From the NCBI RefSeq assembly GCF_042686025.1, contig NZ_JBHUOZ010000003.1, positions 1,550,001 to 1,614,000 of the forward strand: a stretch of DNA of 64,000 nt, in the 5' to 3' direction. Source of the stretch: Terrimonas rubra. GTDB taxonomy: Bacteria > Bacteroidota > Bacteroidia > Chitinophagales > Chitinophagaceae. The notes below the pieces were generated by a model. The model was not told the origin of the DNA, ran no database searches, and saw only the letters and a list, made by a program, of their open reading frames with translations. The first letter of the stretch is position 1. The number at the start of each line of letters is the position of its first letter. Positions 8,272-16,870 of this stretch are shown here, in pieces. The position numbers and the translations under genes were made by a program.

Positions 8272-8838
8272 ATGGCAAATACTTCAGACATAAGCCGTGG
8301 CATGATCATTAAACTGGACGGCAGTTTATACTCGGTAGTAGAGTTTGGCGAAAACAAAACTGCCCGTGCTGCTGCGAAAGTTTGGGCAAAATTAAAGGGC
8401 GTGGATAATAACCGCTCTATTGAAAAAACCTGGAACTCAGGTGATACCATTTACCCGGTACGTGTAGAGAAAAGGGCTTTCCAGTTCCTGTATAAGGATG
8501 ATACCGGTTACAATTTTATGGATAATGAAACATTTGAGCAGATAGCTTTAAATGAAAATATGGTGGACGCTCCCCAGTTTTTAAAAGACGGCCAGGAAGT
8601 GGGTGTTTTAATTAACACCGAAACTGAACAGCCTATGAGCGTAGAACTGCCTGATAAAATTGTTTTACAGGTTACTTATACCGAACCTGGTCTGCGTGGC
8701 GATACCGCAACCCGCACCTTAAAACCGGCTACTGTTGAAACCGGCGCGACTATCGGCGTTCCTTTGTTTGTAAACGAAGGGGAACTGATCCGCGTAAACA
8801 CCAAAACCGGTGAATACGTAGAAAGAGTGAAAGAGTAA
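8272..8838 (+). CDS. efp: Translation elongation factor P
   Basis: This 188-residue protein has the standard EF-P length and three OB/KOW-like domains. EF-P binds stalled ribosomes between the P and E sites and helps form peptide bonds at polyproline stretches. The N-terminal KOW domain reads SDISRGMIIKLDGSLYSVVEFGENKTARAAAKVWAKLKG, and the C-terminal part has the conserved GLRGDTATRTLKPATVETGATIGVPLFVNEGE. The tip residue that is modified in other bacteria (Lys34 in E. coli) falls in the ENKTARAA loop of this sequence. It precedes accB and accC, a gene order common in Bacteroidota. A hairpin terminator follows at 8863-8893. Confidence 0.97.
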   Translation: MANTSDISRGMIIKLDGSLYSVVEFGENKTARAAAKVWAKLKGVDNNRSIEKTWNSGDTIYPVRVEKRAFQFLYKDDTGYNFMDNETFEQIALNENMVDAPQFLKDGQEVGVLINTETEQPMSVELPDKIVLQVTYTEPGLRGDTATRTLKPATVETGATIGVPLFVNEGELIRVNTKTGEYVERVKE

Positions 8839-8862
8839 TCTTTTAATTTTATAAAAAAATGG

Positions 8863-8893
8863 CCTGAAATTGTATGATTTTGGGCCATTTTTT
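8863..8893 (+). terminator. Rho-independent terminator after efp
   Basis: AAAAATGGCC (8865-8874) pairs with GGCCATTTTT (8883-8892), giving a stem of about ten bases with an eight-base loop and a T-run. It separates efp from accB. Confidence 0.75.
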
Positions 8894-9012
8894 ATTGTTT
8901 TTAACCTTTTTTGGGGCAATTTCGCAAAAAAAGCGTTGATTTGCTTTTGGCTGGACAACACTGTCCGGGCCTTCTAAATTTTTAACTAATAATACCTGTT
9001 AAATTGAAACAC

Positions 9013-9501
9013 ATGGACTTTAAACAGATCCAGGAACTGATCAAAATGATCAACAAGTCGAACATTGGTGAAGTAACCATTGAGCAAAAAGACTTTAAAG
9101 TAACGATTAAGCAAAAAGAAGATCAGATAACACAGGTTGTAAGTGCTGCTCCTGTAACGTATGCTGCGCCACAAGCGGCTCCCGCCGCAGCCCCTGCGGC
9201 CGCACCAGCCAGTGCGCCTGCAGCTCCTGCCGCTGCCAAACCTGAAGCACCGGCCGGCAACCTGATTACCATTAAAAGCCCGATGATCGGTACATTTTAC
9301 CGCAAAGCAGGCCCTGACAAACCAAGTTTTGTAGAGCCTGGAACCGAAGTAACCCCGGGTAAAGTGGTATGTATCATTGAAGCCATGAAACTGTTCAACG
9401 AAATTGAGAGCGAAGTAAGCGGTAAAATTGTAAAAATATTGGTTGACGACGCTACCCCTGTAGAGTACGACCAGCCTTTATTTTTAGTAGAACCAGCTTA
9501 A
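9013..9501 (+). CDS. accB: Biotin carboxyl carrier protein of acetyl-CoA carboxylase
   Basis: The 162-residue carrier holds biotin during malonyl-CoA synthesis, the first step of fatty acid synthesis. The N-terminal part (DFKQIQELIKMINKSNIGEV) is typical of AccB, an alanine/proline-rich linker spans about residues 45-80, and the C-terminal biotinyl domain has the attachment motif EAMKLFNE with the modified lysine in AMK. I start at the ATG at 9013; an in-frame TTG three codons earlier is less likely. accC follows after a 110-base spacer filled by an inverted repeat. Confidence 0.96.
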   Translation: MDFKQIQELIKMINKSNIGEVTIEQKDFKVTIKQKEDQITQVVSAAPVTYAAPQAAPAAAPAAAPASAPAAPAAAKPEAPAGNLITIKSPMIGTFYRKAGPDKPSFVEPGTEVTPGKVVCIIEAMKLFNEIESEVSGKIVKILVDDATPVEYDQPLFLVEPA

Positions 9502-9605
9502 TTTGAAAATTTGGAAATGAGCTAATGTGCTAATGGGTTTAAGAGTCATGATGCATGTTAGAACAATTCAATTGTCTAATTTTCAAATCATCTAATTTTC
9601 AAATT
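9500..9605. repeat. AT-rich inverted repeat between accB and accC (family A, empty copy)
   Basis: AATTTGAAAAT (9500-9510) is the exact reverse complement of ATTTTCAAATT (9595-9605). Degenerate copies of the same words extend inward on both sides (GAGCTAATGTGCTAATG on the left, TCTAATTTTCAAATCATC on the right). The same kind of arms flank the four-helix-bundle gene in the sdh operon at 37338-37815, but here the arms enclose only about 80 bases and no gene. The accB stop codon overlaps the left arm. Confidence 0.65.
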
Positions 9606-9611
9606 AAATTC

Positions 9612-10949
9612 ATGTTCAAAAAAATACTAATTGCCAACCGTGGCGAAATAGCCCTCCGTGTAATAAGAACCTGTCGTGAGATGGGGATTAAAACGGTGGC
9701 GGTGTATTCTACTGCCGACAGGGATAGTTTACACGTTAAGTTTGCCGATGAAGCCGTTTGTATCGGTAAGCCTCAAAGCAGCGACTCTTATTTAAACATA
9801 CCGCATATTATGGCGGCGGCCGAAATTACCAATGCCGATGCCATACACCCCGGTTACGGTTTCCTGGCCGAAAATGCCAAGTTTGCCAATATTTGTAAAG
9901 ACCATGGTATTAAGTTCATCGGGCCAACTGCCGAGATGATCAACAAAATGGGGGATAAGATCACCGCCAAAGAAACCATGATCAAAGCCGGTGTACCGGT
10001 TGTACCTGGTGGTGAAGGTTTACTGCAAAGTATTGACGAGGCAAAAGGACTGGCCCGTGATATGGGTTACCCCGTTATATTAAAAGCTACTGCCGGTGGT
10101 GGTGGTAAGGGTATGCGTATTGTATGGGAAGAGAGTGAGATGGAGAAAGCCTACGATACCGCTAAAGCCGAAGCCGCTGCTGCGTTTAAGAACGACGGTA
10201 TTTATATGGAAAAGTTTGTAGAAGAACCACGCCATATAGAAATACAGGTAGCAGGCGACCAGTACGGTACCATCTGCCATTTAAGTGAAAGGGATTGCTC
10301 TATACAACGACGTCACCAGAAGCTGGTGGAGGAAGCACCTTCTCCTTTTATGACCGAAGAGCTACGTCACCAGATGGGTGAAGCGGCTAAAAAAGCTGCC
10401 GGAGCCATTGGTTACGAAAGCGTGGGTACCATTGAGTTTCTGGTGGATAAACACCGTAATTTTTACTTCATGGAAATGAATACCCGTATACAGGTAGAAC
10501 ACTGTGTTACGGAAGAAGTGATCAATTTTGACCTGATCAAAGAGCAGATCAAAATTGCCATGGGTGAAAAAGTATCAGGTTTAGACCATTTCCCGCAGAT
10601 GCATTCCATTGAATGCCGTATTAATGCAGAGGATCCCTATAATGACTTCCGTCCTTCACCAGGTAAAATAACCACCCTGCACCAGCCGGGCGGACATGGT
10701 GTTAGGGTTGATAGTCACGTATATGCGGGATACGTTATCCCTCCTTATTACGATTCCATGATCGGTAAACTGATCACTGTAGCCCGTACCCGTGACGAAG
10801 CTATTGATACCATGTACCGTGCCTTGAGTGAATATGTAATTGAGGGCGTAAAAACAACTATTCCTTTTCACTTACAGTTAATGCAGGACGAACGTTTCAG
10901 GAAAGGTGATTTTAATACCAAATTCCTGGAAACCTTTAAGCTGCATTAA
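9612..10949 (+). CDS. accC: Acetyl-CoA carboxylase, biotin carboxylase subunit
   Basis: The 445-residue enzyme carboxylates the biotin on AccB using ATP and bicarbonate. I start at the ATG at 9612 because MFKKILIANRGEIALRVIRT is the canonical N-terminus; the upstream in-frame residues lie within the inverted repeat. Visible motifs are the glycine-rich ATP-grasp loop KATAGGGGKGMRIV, RDCSIQRRHQKLVEEAPSP, and the catalytic EMNTRIQVEHCVTE. Length and motifs are complete. It is cotranscribed with accB; the carboxyltransferase subunits are not in the window. Confidence 0.97.
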   Translation: MFKKILIANRGEIALRVIRTCREMGIKTVAVYSTADRDSLHVKFADEAVCIGKPQSSDSYLNIPHIMAAAEITNADAIHPGYGFLAENAKFANICKDHGIKFIGPTAEMINKMGDKITAKETMIKAGVPVVPGGEGLLQSIDEAKGLARDMGYPVILKATAGGGGKGMRIVWEESEMEKAYDTAKAEAAAAFKNDGIYMEKFVEEPRHIEIQVAGDQYGTICHLSERDCSIQRRHQKLVEEAPSPFMTEELRHQMGEAAKKAAGAIGYESVGTIEFLVDKHRNFYFMEMNTRIQVEHCVTEEVINFDLIKEQIKIAMGEKVSGLDHFPQMHSIECRINAEDPYNDFRPSPGKITTLHQPGGHGVRVDSHVYAGYVIPPYYDSMIGKLITVARTRDEAIDTMYRALSEYVIEGVKTTIPFHLQLMQDERFRKGDFNTKFLETFKLH

Positions 10950-11026
10950 AAACTGGCAGGTTAGTTGCTATACCAGAGAAGAGATAAGTTCTGTTCGTAT
11001 TGTTTCACCATTAAAACAATTTATAT

Positions 11027-11281
11027 ATGGATCTTACAAGCGTTCTCATCTTTTTAGCAATTGGCGCCATTGCCGGCTGGCTGGCAGGTTTACTGTTCAA
11101 AGGCAGTGGCTTTGGTTTACTGGGTAATATAGTAGTTGGTATTGTAGGCGGTTTCTTTGGTGGCTGGCTGGCCCCTAAAGTAGGCATTACTTTTGGCGGC
11201 GGCATTATCGGCTCCATCTTACTGTCAGCGCTCGGCGCTATCATACTGCTAATTATTATTAACCTGTTCAGACGAGATTGA
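11027..11281 (+). CDS. GlsB/YeaQ/YmgE-family small membrane protein
   Basis: This 84-residue hydrophobic protein has three membrane segments and the glycine-rich pattern of the transglycosylase-associated (GlsB/YeaQ) family: AIAGWLAGLLFKGSGFGLLGNIVVGIVGGFFGGWLAP, followed by GGGIIGSILLSALGAIILLIIINLFRRD. Family members are induced by stress in several bacteria but their biochemical role is unclear. The stop codon is followed within 25 bases by a strong terminator. Confidence 0.88.
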   Translation: MDLTSVLIFLAIGAIAGWLAGLLFKGSGFGLLGNIVVGIVGGFFGGWLAPKVGITFGGGIIGSILLSALGAIILLIIINLFRRD

Positions 11282-11303
11282 CCTCAGGAAAATTTTACCA
11301 TAT

Positions 11304-11331
11304 AAAACCGGTGCCAGGCACCGGTTTTTTT
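11304..11331 (+). terminator. Rho-independent terminator after the GlsB-like gene
   Basis: AAAACCGGTGCC and GGCACCGGTTTT form a perfect twelve-base stem around a single A, followed by further T residues. Such a small loop implies that two or three base pairs open at the tip. Confidence 0.85.
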
Positions 11332-11458
11332 ATTTCACTGCACTAATGATCAATGATTTACTGATAGCTATTGATAAAGAATACTCTTTATCTGCTGAGT
11401 CCCCGATCTGCAAACTTGCAGCAACGGTAAAAACTTTTATTTATCCATAAGCACTAAA

Positions 11459-11557
11459 ATGAAAGCAGATCCGAGAACTGATTATGATGCAAGAATTACG
11501 CAAATAGCCAAAAACCATCCGAATGAATGTGTCCGGAAAGCCATTCATATTGACTGA
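11459..11557 (+). other. Very short open frame in a gene-poor stretch
   Basis: The 11332-11703 stretch has no ordinary gene. It contains one ATG-initiated frame of 32 codons (MKADPRTDYDARITQIAK, ending in KAIHID), hydrophilic and without recognisable features. I list it only so the gap is described. Nothing else in the gap stands out. Confidence 0.15.
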
Positions 11558-11703
11558 ATCCGGCTGATCATACAGGGGCACTTACCATTCATCACTGTAA
11601 AAAAGAAGCTTATCTTAACCAAACAGGCATTATCATAAGCAGCTTTTTATTTTGCAATAATTCAGTTATTTTACAATACCATTGATCACCTAAATACTGA
11701 ACC

Positions 11704-12147
11704 ATGCAACCGTTTAAATTTTTATTGCTGTTAGGTATCGTAATACAATTGGTATCCTGCAAAGCCTTTATGCATGGATATACCAACGAAAAGTCGGAAA
11801 ATACCTACCACCTGGTAACAGGCGATAAGAAAGCCTTTGGCGATAAAAGGATTGCCTATGCACAAAAACTGTATAAGGATTGTGAACTGGGCAGACACCT
11901 GAATTGTGTCTGTACGGACAGGGGCCTGCCGGATTTTTTTTATGAGTACCAGAAAGCAGATAAATGCAGGGGTATGAAACTTTTTTACCTTCAACGCGAC
12001 TCTGTTTTTGTTTTTGAAGAACCACAAAAAAACAAATTATGCTCCGCTTTAAAAGAAGCCAGGAGAATGACCGAGCAGGAAAGGTATGTACACAAACAAT
12101 TACAGGCCGGGTTAACCGCCAGGGAAATATATAAAGAAAACAGTTAG
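11704..12147 (+). CDS. Small predicted lipoprotein, unknown function
   Basis: The 147-residue protein has an N-terminal hydrophobic stretch ending in LVSC, with Cys19 as the likely lipidated residue. The mature part is hydrophilic with five cysteines (KDCELGRHLNCVCTDRG and ADKCRGMK, NKLCSALK), which suggests disulfides or a metal site. The C-terminal half is helical and ends in a repeat-free charged tail. No family recognised. It ends 20 bases before the GNAT gene, on the same strand. Confidence 0.7.
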   Translation: MQPFKFLLLLGIVIQLVSCKAFMHGYTNEKSENTYHLVTGDKKAFGDKRIAYAQKLYKDCELGRHLNCVCTDRGLPDFFYEYQKADKCRGMKLFYLQRDSVFVFEEPQKNKLCSALKEARRMTEQERYVHKQLQAGLTAREIYKENS

Positions 12148-12167
12148 TCATTTGTTGGCCTTAGTCA

Positions 12168-12728
12168 ATGATCCGTTCCATGATAGATGAGCAATTTCCC
12201 GAAATGACCACCAGCCGTTTCCTCTTACGCCGGATAGTGGCCACCGATATTGAAAATATTTTCAAAGGCTTGTCGCACCCCGATGTGATCAGGTATTATG
12301 GCATCAGTTATACCAGTTTAGCAGCTACCCGGGCCCAGATGGACTGGTATGCCCAACTGGAGCGTACCGGCACCGGTATCTGGTGGGCCATTGTTTCACC
12401 GGGCGATAATTTATTTTGCGGGGCTGCAGGCCTGAGCAGTTTGCACGCACAACATAAAAAAGCGGAACTGGGACTTTGGTTATTACCCGGTTACTGGGGC
12501 CAGGGCATTATGCCCGAAGTAATACCTTTTATTTGCCGTTATGCTTTTGAACAACTGGGCCTGCACCGGATAGAAGCCCAGGTAGAAACGGAGAACATTA
12601 ATTGTAAAGCAGTGATGCGTAAACTGGGCTTTACCTATGAAGGCTGCATGCGGGATTGCGAAATAAAGGACGGTAAGTTCATCAGCCTGGAAATATATGC
12701 CTTGTTACATGCCGGCACTCCAGCTTAA
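12168..12728 (+). CDS. GNAT-family N-acetyltransferase (RimJ/RimL type)
   Basis: The 186-residue protein follows the RimJ/RimL-like acetyltransferase pattern: TSRFLLRRIVATDIENIFKGLSHPDVIRYYG at the N-terminus, KAELGLWLLPGYWGQGIMPEVI as the acetyl-CoA-binding region, and LHRIEAQVETENINCKAVMRKLGFTYEGCMRD near the C-terminus. Such enzymes transfer acetyl groups from acetyl-CoA to protein N-termini or small amines; the substrate is unknown. A second ATG at 12180 (MIDEQFPEM) is an alternative start. The stop codon overlaps the convergent aldo/keto reductase gene by four bases. Confidence 0.9.
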   Translation: MIRSMIDEQFPEMTTSRFLLRRIVATDIENIFKGLSHPDVIRYYGISYTSLAATRAQMDWYAQLERTGTGIWWAIVSPGDNLFCGAAGLSSLHAQHKKAELGLWLLPGYWGQGIMPEVIPFICRYAFEQLGLHRIEAQVETENINCKAVMRKLGFTYEGCMRDCEIKDGKFISLEIYALLHAGTPA

Positions 12729-13621
12729 CGATGTTCCTGGTAAATTAACGGTTCTATTAATTGTTGCAGTTGTTGATACTCCATTTCGGATAAAGGAGGC
12801 AATTCGGTTATTGCCGTAAACTGCTCCAACTGTTCAACAGTTCTGATACCCGCTATTACACTGCCCGTGGCCGGATGTTGTAAAACATATTGTACAGCCA
12901 GTTGCATGCTGGTTTTACCATTGGCATCTATCTTTTTCAATGCCTCAATAAACCCCGCTATTTTTTCTCCGGAGTAGGATAGGTAAGGCTTTGCCGGTTT
13001 GCCGGCCAGTAACCCCTGCGCAATAGCGCCCCGCACCAGTAATCCTTTATGATTGGCTGCCAATAAAGGCAGGCAGGATTCTTCCGGCCTGCGGTCCAGT
13101 AAGCTGTATTGCATCATGACCGTGCTGATACGTGATGTGTCCAGGTATCTCCTGATCACATTAGGCCTGATGGAGGATATGCCATAGGCCCTTATTTTAC
13201 CCTGTTGCTGTAATTGTTCAAAAGCGGCAATGGTATCATCCGTATCATCATCAATGGTACCGCCATGTAACTGGTACAGGTCAATATAATCAGTTTGTAA
13301 ACGCTGCAAACTTTGCTCCACTGCTCTGATGATATGTGCTTTGGTGGGATTCCACTGCCAGCCGCTTTTATCCGCATTCCATACATTACCCACCTTGGTA
13401 CACAGCACAATATTTTTACGGATATGTTGCAAAGCCTTGCCTACAATTACTTCATTTTGCCCGTGATCATACAGATCGGCCGTATCAAAAATAGTAATGC
13501 CCTTGTCATAGGCTTTTTGTAATAGGTGAGTGGCATTTTGTGCATCAGTGCCTAACGACATACAACCAAAACCAATGGCTGATACTTTGATATGACTGTT
13601 ACCCAGGTTTCTGTATTCCAT
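12725..13621 (-). CDS. Aldo/keto reductase
   Basis: The 298-residue protein is an NAD(P)H-dependent aldo/keto reductase with a TIM-barrel fold. The catalytic tetrad is visible: Asp in DTADLYDHGQNE with Tyr55-type YDHG, Lys in IVLCTKVG, and His in YQLHGGTIDD. The C-terminal cofactor-binding part includes VIAGIRTVEQLEQ. The start is the ATG at 13621 (MEYRNLGNSHIKVS); an upstream in-frame TTG is disfavoured. The physiological substrate is unknown. Confidence 0.92.
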   Translation of the reverse strand: MEYRNLGNSHIKVSAIGFGCMSLGTDAQNATHLLQKAYDKGITIFDTADLYDHGQNEVIVGKALQHIRKNIVLCTKVGNVWNADKSGWQWNPTKAHIIRAVEQSLQRLQTDYIDLYQLHGGTIDDDTDDTIAAFEQLQQQGKIRAYGISSIRPNVIRRYLDTSRISTVMMQYSLLDRRPEESCLPLLAANHKGLLVRGAIAQGLLAGKPAKPYLSYSGEKIAGFIEALKKIDANGKTSMQLAVQYVLQHPATGSVIAGIRTVEQLEQFTAITELPPLSEMEYQQLQQLIEPLIYQEHR

Positions 13622-13859
13622 ATCCAAATATACAAACAGAAAAATCTATATTTAATGCCGGATAAAAGAAGGATACGATAGTGCTGTGCACTATACTGAA
13701 CAGCAGTACAGTTGTACAAGGGCTGCCGGATGTGCAGGGCGGCGCACGCAGTAAGCCGGTGCGCAGTAAAACGGAGCACGGTACCCCGTAACAGCCGGAA
13801 CGGAAGCTGAAAGTTGTTATACAGCTGACAGCCCCATATAATAAACAAGAAAATATACA

Positions 13860-14684
13860 TTGACACCCTTATTCAGAATAGCACCCACCCCCAGCGGATA
13901 TTTACATATTGGCAATGCCATGTCCTTTGTATACACCGCAAAACTGGCTAAGGATGCCAAGGCTGGTTTATTGCTGCGTATTGATGATATGGACAGCGAA
14001 CGGACAAGGCCTGCTTATGTACAGGATATTTTTGATACGCTGCAGTTTTTACAGCTGCACCCGGATAGCGGCCCCGCTAATGCGGAAGAGCTGAAGACAA
14101 AATACACACAGCAAAAACGCATTCCGTTATATGAAAAGGCATTACAGCAACTGATCACAACAGGATTGGTATATGCCTGCAGTTGCTCCCGTAAAACCCT
14201 GGAACAACAGCATGGCCGTTGTAACTGTAATGGTGCTGCAGCTACCCTGGCAGAGAAAGATATGGCCTTAAGAATAAAAGTGCAAACGGGTACCACTATT
14301 CATTTTACTGATGCATTACAGGGTGCGGTAACCATTGACCTGTATAAGACAGCCGGTAGTTTTGTAGTAAGAAGAAAAGACGGCATACCAGCTTACCAAC
14401 TGGTATCCTTATGCGATGATATTTTTTTTGGTGTTACACATATTGTACGCGGACAGGACCTTTTACATTCTACCGCCATGCAATTGTATCTTGCGGAGTT
14501 ATTGCAGTACAACACTTTTGTAAATACCATTTTTTATCATCATCCTGTTATTACCGGTCATACAGGAGAAAAACTATCCAAATCCGCTGGTGCAACATCC
14601 ATCAGGGAAATGAGCCGGCATCAAACCCCGCAGGAAGTACTTGCCACCATTAACCGGTTATTAAAAGAGAACGGTTTACTATAA
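13860..14684 (+). CDS. gluQ: Glutamyl-Q tRNA(Asp) synthetase-like protein
   Basis: The 274-residue protein is a shortened glutamyl-tRNA synthetase: it keeps the catalytic domain and lacks the anticodon-binding domain. Motifs are PTPSGYLHIGNA (HIGH class) at residues 10-21, LLRIDDMDSERTRP, a cysteine cluster with CSCS and CNCN (about 102-121) resembling the zinc site of the family, and GEKLSKSAGA (KMSKS class, about 238-247). GluQ enzymes attach glutamate to queuosine in tRNA(Asp). The only start compatible with the N-terminus is TTG at 13860: the frame is closed by a TAA at 13842-13844 and contains no ATG or GTG in between. No queuosine-synthesis gene is adjacent. Confidence 0.88.
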   Translation: MTPLFRIAPTPSGYLHIGNAMSFVYTAKLAKDAKAGLLLRIDDMDSERTRPAYVQDIFDTLQFLQLHPDSGPANAEELKTKYTQQKRIPLYEKALQQLITTGLVYACSCSRKTLEQQHGRCNCNGAAATLAEKDMALRIKVQTGTTIHFTDALQGAVTIDLYKTAGSFVVRRKDGIPAYQLVSLCDDIFFGVTHIVRGQDLLHSTAMQLYLAELLQYNTFVNTIFYHHPVITGHTGEKLSKSAGATSIREMSRHQTPQEVLATINRLLKENGLL

Positions 14685-14724
14685 AATAATCGCCCTTGTT
14701 CTGCGGGGTTGCAAAGGGATTAAT

Positions 14725-14732
14725 TACTTTTG
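14725..14732 (+). promoter_or_regulatory. -7 promoter element for cmk
   Basis: TACTTTTG matches TAnnTTTG and lies ten bases before the cmk start codon, implying an extremely short leader or a start close to the transcription start. It suggests cmk is transcribed separately from gluQ. Confidence 0.45.
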
Positions 14733-14742
14733 CAGCAGTATT

Positions 14743-15426
14743 ATGAATAAGATTGTTGTAACCATAGACGGGTGGAGCAGTTGCGGTAAAAGCACGCTGG
14801 CCAAACAACTGGCCAAGAAACTGAATTATGTGTACGTGGACAGTGGCGCCATGTACCGGGCTATTACCCTTTATTTTATTCGTAACAGTGTTGATATTAC
14901 CGATATCAAAGAAGTGGAAGCCGCGCTGGCGGAAATTAATTTAGAGTTCCGTTTTAACGAAGTAAGCCAGTCCAGCGAAATGTACCTGAACGAGGAGAAC
15001 GTGGAATATGTGATCCGCGACCTGGTAATTGCCGAAAAAGTAAGCGATGTGGCTGCCATTAAGGAAGTAAGGACTTTTGCCGTGGCCGCACAACAAAAAA
15101 TGGGTACAAAAAAAGGCATTGTAATGGATGGCCGTGATATTGGTACCGTGGTTTTTCCCAAAGCCGAGATGAAAATATTTATGACTGCCGATAATGCAGT
15201 ACGGGTAGAACGCCGTTTTAAGGAACTATACGCCAAGAACCCCAATATTACCATTGAAGAGGTAAAGAACAACCTGGAAATGCGTGATTATATTGACAGC
15301 CACCGCGAAGTAAGCCCGTTACGACAAGCCAAAGACGCCGTGGTACTGGATAATACAAACCTCACCCCGGACGAACAATTGAAGCTGGCTTTAGGCTGGA
15401 TAAAAGCGATAAAAGAAAAAGGTTAA
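14743..15426 (+). CDS. cmk: Cytidylate kinase
   Basis: The 227-residue enzyme phosphorylates CMP and dCMP using ATP. The P-loop is IDGWSSCGKSTLAKQL (residues 7-22), followed by the conserved VDSGAMYRAITL, MDGRDIGTVVFPKAEMKIFMTA, and the C-terminal DSHREVSPLRQAKDAVVLDNTNL. The length is typical. A strong terminator overlaps the stop codon. Confidence 0.96.
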   Translation: MNKIVVTIDGWSSCGKSTLAKQLAKKLNYVYVDSGAMYRAITLYFIRNSVDITDIKEVEAALAEINLEFRFNEVSQSSEMYLNEENVEYVIRDLVIAEKVSDVAAIKEVRTFAVAAQQKMGTKKGIVMDGRDIGTVVFPKAEMKIFMTADNAVRVERRFKELYAKNPNITIEEVKNNLEMRDYIDSHREVSPLRQAKDAVVLDNTNLTPDEQLKLALGWIKAIKEKG

Positions 15427-15446
15427 GCAGTGCTTAACCTTTTTTT
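15416..15446 (+). terminator. Rho-independent terminator overlapping the cmk stop codon
   Basis: AAAAAGGTTAAGCA (15416-15429) and TGCTTAACCTTTTT (15431-15444) form a perfect fourteen-base stem with a single G between the arms. The cmk stop codon TAA sits inside the stem. Confidence 0.85.
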
Positions 15447-15484
15447 ATACAGATCATTCAATTTACTGTAAACTGTTAGCGGCA

Positions 15485-16243
15485 TTAATCATTACCCGCG
15501 CCGTTTGCTTTTTTTACATCAACCAGTTCGATATCAAAAATCAATGCAGCACCGCCTGGTATTTTGGGAGGACTGCCATGTAAACCATAAGCCAGGTTAT
15601 AAGGAATATACAGCCTGTATTTAGAGCCTACAGGCATTAACTGTAACCCTTCGGTCCAGCCTGGTATAACACGGTTCAGCGGAAAAGAAATGGGCTCGGT
15701 GCCATGCAGCCTGGAGCCATCAAACTCAACGCCGTCGATGAGGGTACCACTGTAATGAGCCGTTACCGTATCAACCGCCAGCGGTTTAATACCGGTTCCT
15801 AATGTTATTACCTCGTATTGTAAACCACTTGGAGTGGTTTTTACACCGGGGCGTTTGGCATTGCGGGCTAAAAAGGCAGTGCCGGAGTCGATCACGGCTT
15901 TACTTTTAGCTTCCTGCATTTTATTGGCGTAGGCATTTAAAATGGTAAAAGATGAATTGTCGTCGATCAGGGTGGGTTTGTTGGCAAATACATCTTTCAT
16001 GGCTTGTTCCATGATCTTTGTATTGATCTTATCCATGCTCTGCATTTTTAATGAGCTGGCAACATTTACACCCAGGGCATAACTGGCCGAATCGGACAAG
16101 GTTTTTAACGTTAAAGCAGGAGCAGCAGGTTTGGCAGCCCCTGGTTTGGTTGTTTTTACCGGCGCCTTGGGCTTTGGAGTAGTTTGTGCAAGCAGGCTTA
16201 ATGGTAATGCAAGCACTGCTGTAGCAGCAATAATTTTATTCAT
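15485..16243 (-). CDS. FKBP-type peptidyl-prolyl cis-trans isomerase (Mip-like)
   Basis: The 252-residue protein has a signal peptide (MNKIIAATAVLALPLSLLAQ), an alanine/lysine/proline linker, an N-terminal helical dimerisation domain (TLSDSASYALGVNVASSLK to about residue 130) and a C-terminal FKBP domain (LQYEVITLGTGIKPLAVDTVTAHYSGTLIDG, VIPGWTEGLQLMPVGSKYRLYIP, GGAALIFDIELVDV). It should catalyse proline isomerisation in the periplasm and help fold envelope proteins. A -7 promoter element lies upstream at 16262-16269. Confidence 0.93.
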   Translation of the reverse strand: MNKIIAATAVLALPLSLLAQTTPKPKAPVKTTKPGAAKPAAPALTLKTLSDSASYALGVNVASSLKMQSMDKINTKIMEQAMKDVFANKPTLIDDNSSFTILNAYANKMQEAKSKAVIDSGTAFLARNAKRPGVKTTPSGLQYEVITLGTGIKPLAVDTVTAHYSGTLIDGVEFDGSRLHGTEPISFPLNRVIPGWTEGLQLMPVGSKYRLYIPYNLAYGLHGSPPKIPGGAALIFDIELVDVKKANGAGND

Positions 16244-16261
16244 GTATAAAAATTAAGGAAG

Positions 16262-16269
16262 CAAAAATA
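16262..16269 (-). promoter_or_regulatory. -7 promoter element for the FKBP gene
   Basis: On the minus strand the sequence reads TATTTTTG, matching TAnnTTTG, about 20 bases ahead of the start codon. Confidence 0.45.
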
Positions 16270-16338
16270 AATATTGCTGTCCTATTATAATACACACAAA
16301 CCAGTAATTTAGCATATTGTTGATAAAATAGAAAGGTT

Positions 16339-16776
16339 ATGAGCTCATTTATCCAGGAAGTACAGATACGTTGGTCCGATCTTGACCCCAATATTCACCT
16401 GCGTCATTCGGTATACTATGACTGGGGCGCTTTTTGCCGGATAGCCTTTTTAACGGACAGGGGACTGTCTACCGAAGTGATGAACCAGTTACAGATAGGC
16501 CCTATTTTATTCCGCGAGGAATGTATTTTCCGCCGTGAGATACGTTTGGGTGATACCGTTACCATTAATTTAAAACTGCTGAAAGCGAAAAGAGATTTCG
16601 CCCGCTGGTCCATTGTACATGAAATTGTAAAAAACGGCGATACCACATCGGCGGTATTAACGGTAGAAGGGGCCTGGCTGGATATTGCCCGCCGTAAACT
16701 ATCCACACCACCACCCAAGGTAAATGAAGTATTTTCCCTGATGGATAAGGCTGATGATTTTACCTGGTTAGATTAA
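16339..16776 (+). CDS. Acyl-CoA thioesterase-like protein (hotdog fold)
   Basis: The 145-residue protein has the 4-hydroxybenzoyl-CoA thioesterase-like pattern: EVQIRWSDLDPNIHLRHSVYYDWGAFCRIAFL contains the catalytic aspartate region of the hotdog fold, followed by FRREIRLGDTVTINLKLLKAKRDFARWSIVHEI. Such enzymes hydrolyse acyl-CoA or acyl-carrier thioesters. The substrate is unknown. It stands alone between two divergently or independently expressed genes. Confidence 0.82.
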   Translation: MSSFIQEVQIRWSDLDPNIHLRHSVYYDWGAFCRIAFLTDRGLSTEVMNQLQIGPILFREECIFRREIRLGDTVTINLKLLKAKRDFARWSIVHEIVKNGDTTSAVLTVEGAWLDIARRKLSTPPPKVNEVFSLMDKADDFTWLD

Positions 16777-16870
16777 TAGTGGCTCTCCTGCAATTATTTT
16801 TATGAGCCCGGCTGCATCACTTCGGGCATCAACTGTTGCGCCTGCCCCGACGAGCATAGCGGAACCCGGG

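Noticed and set aside
14725..14732. A clear -33 element for cmk and efp promoters
   Set aside because: No TTG was found at about 19-22 bases upstream of the -7 element, so only the -7 element is listed.
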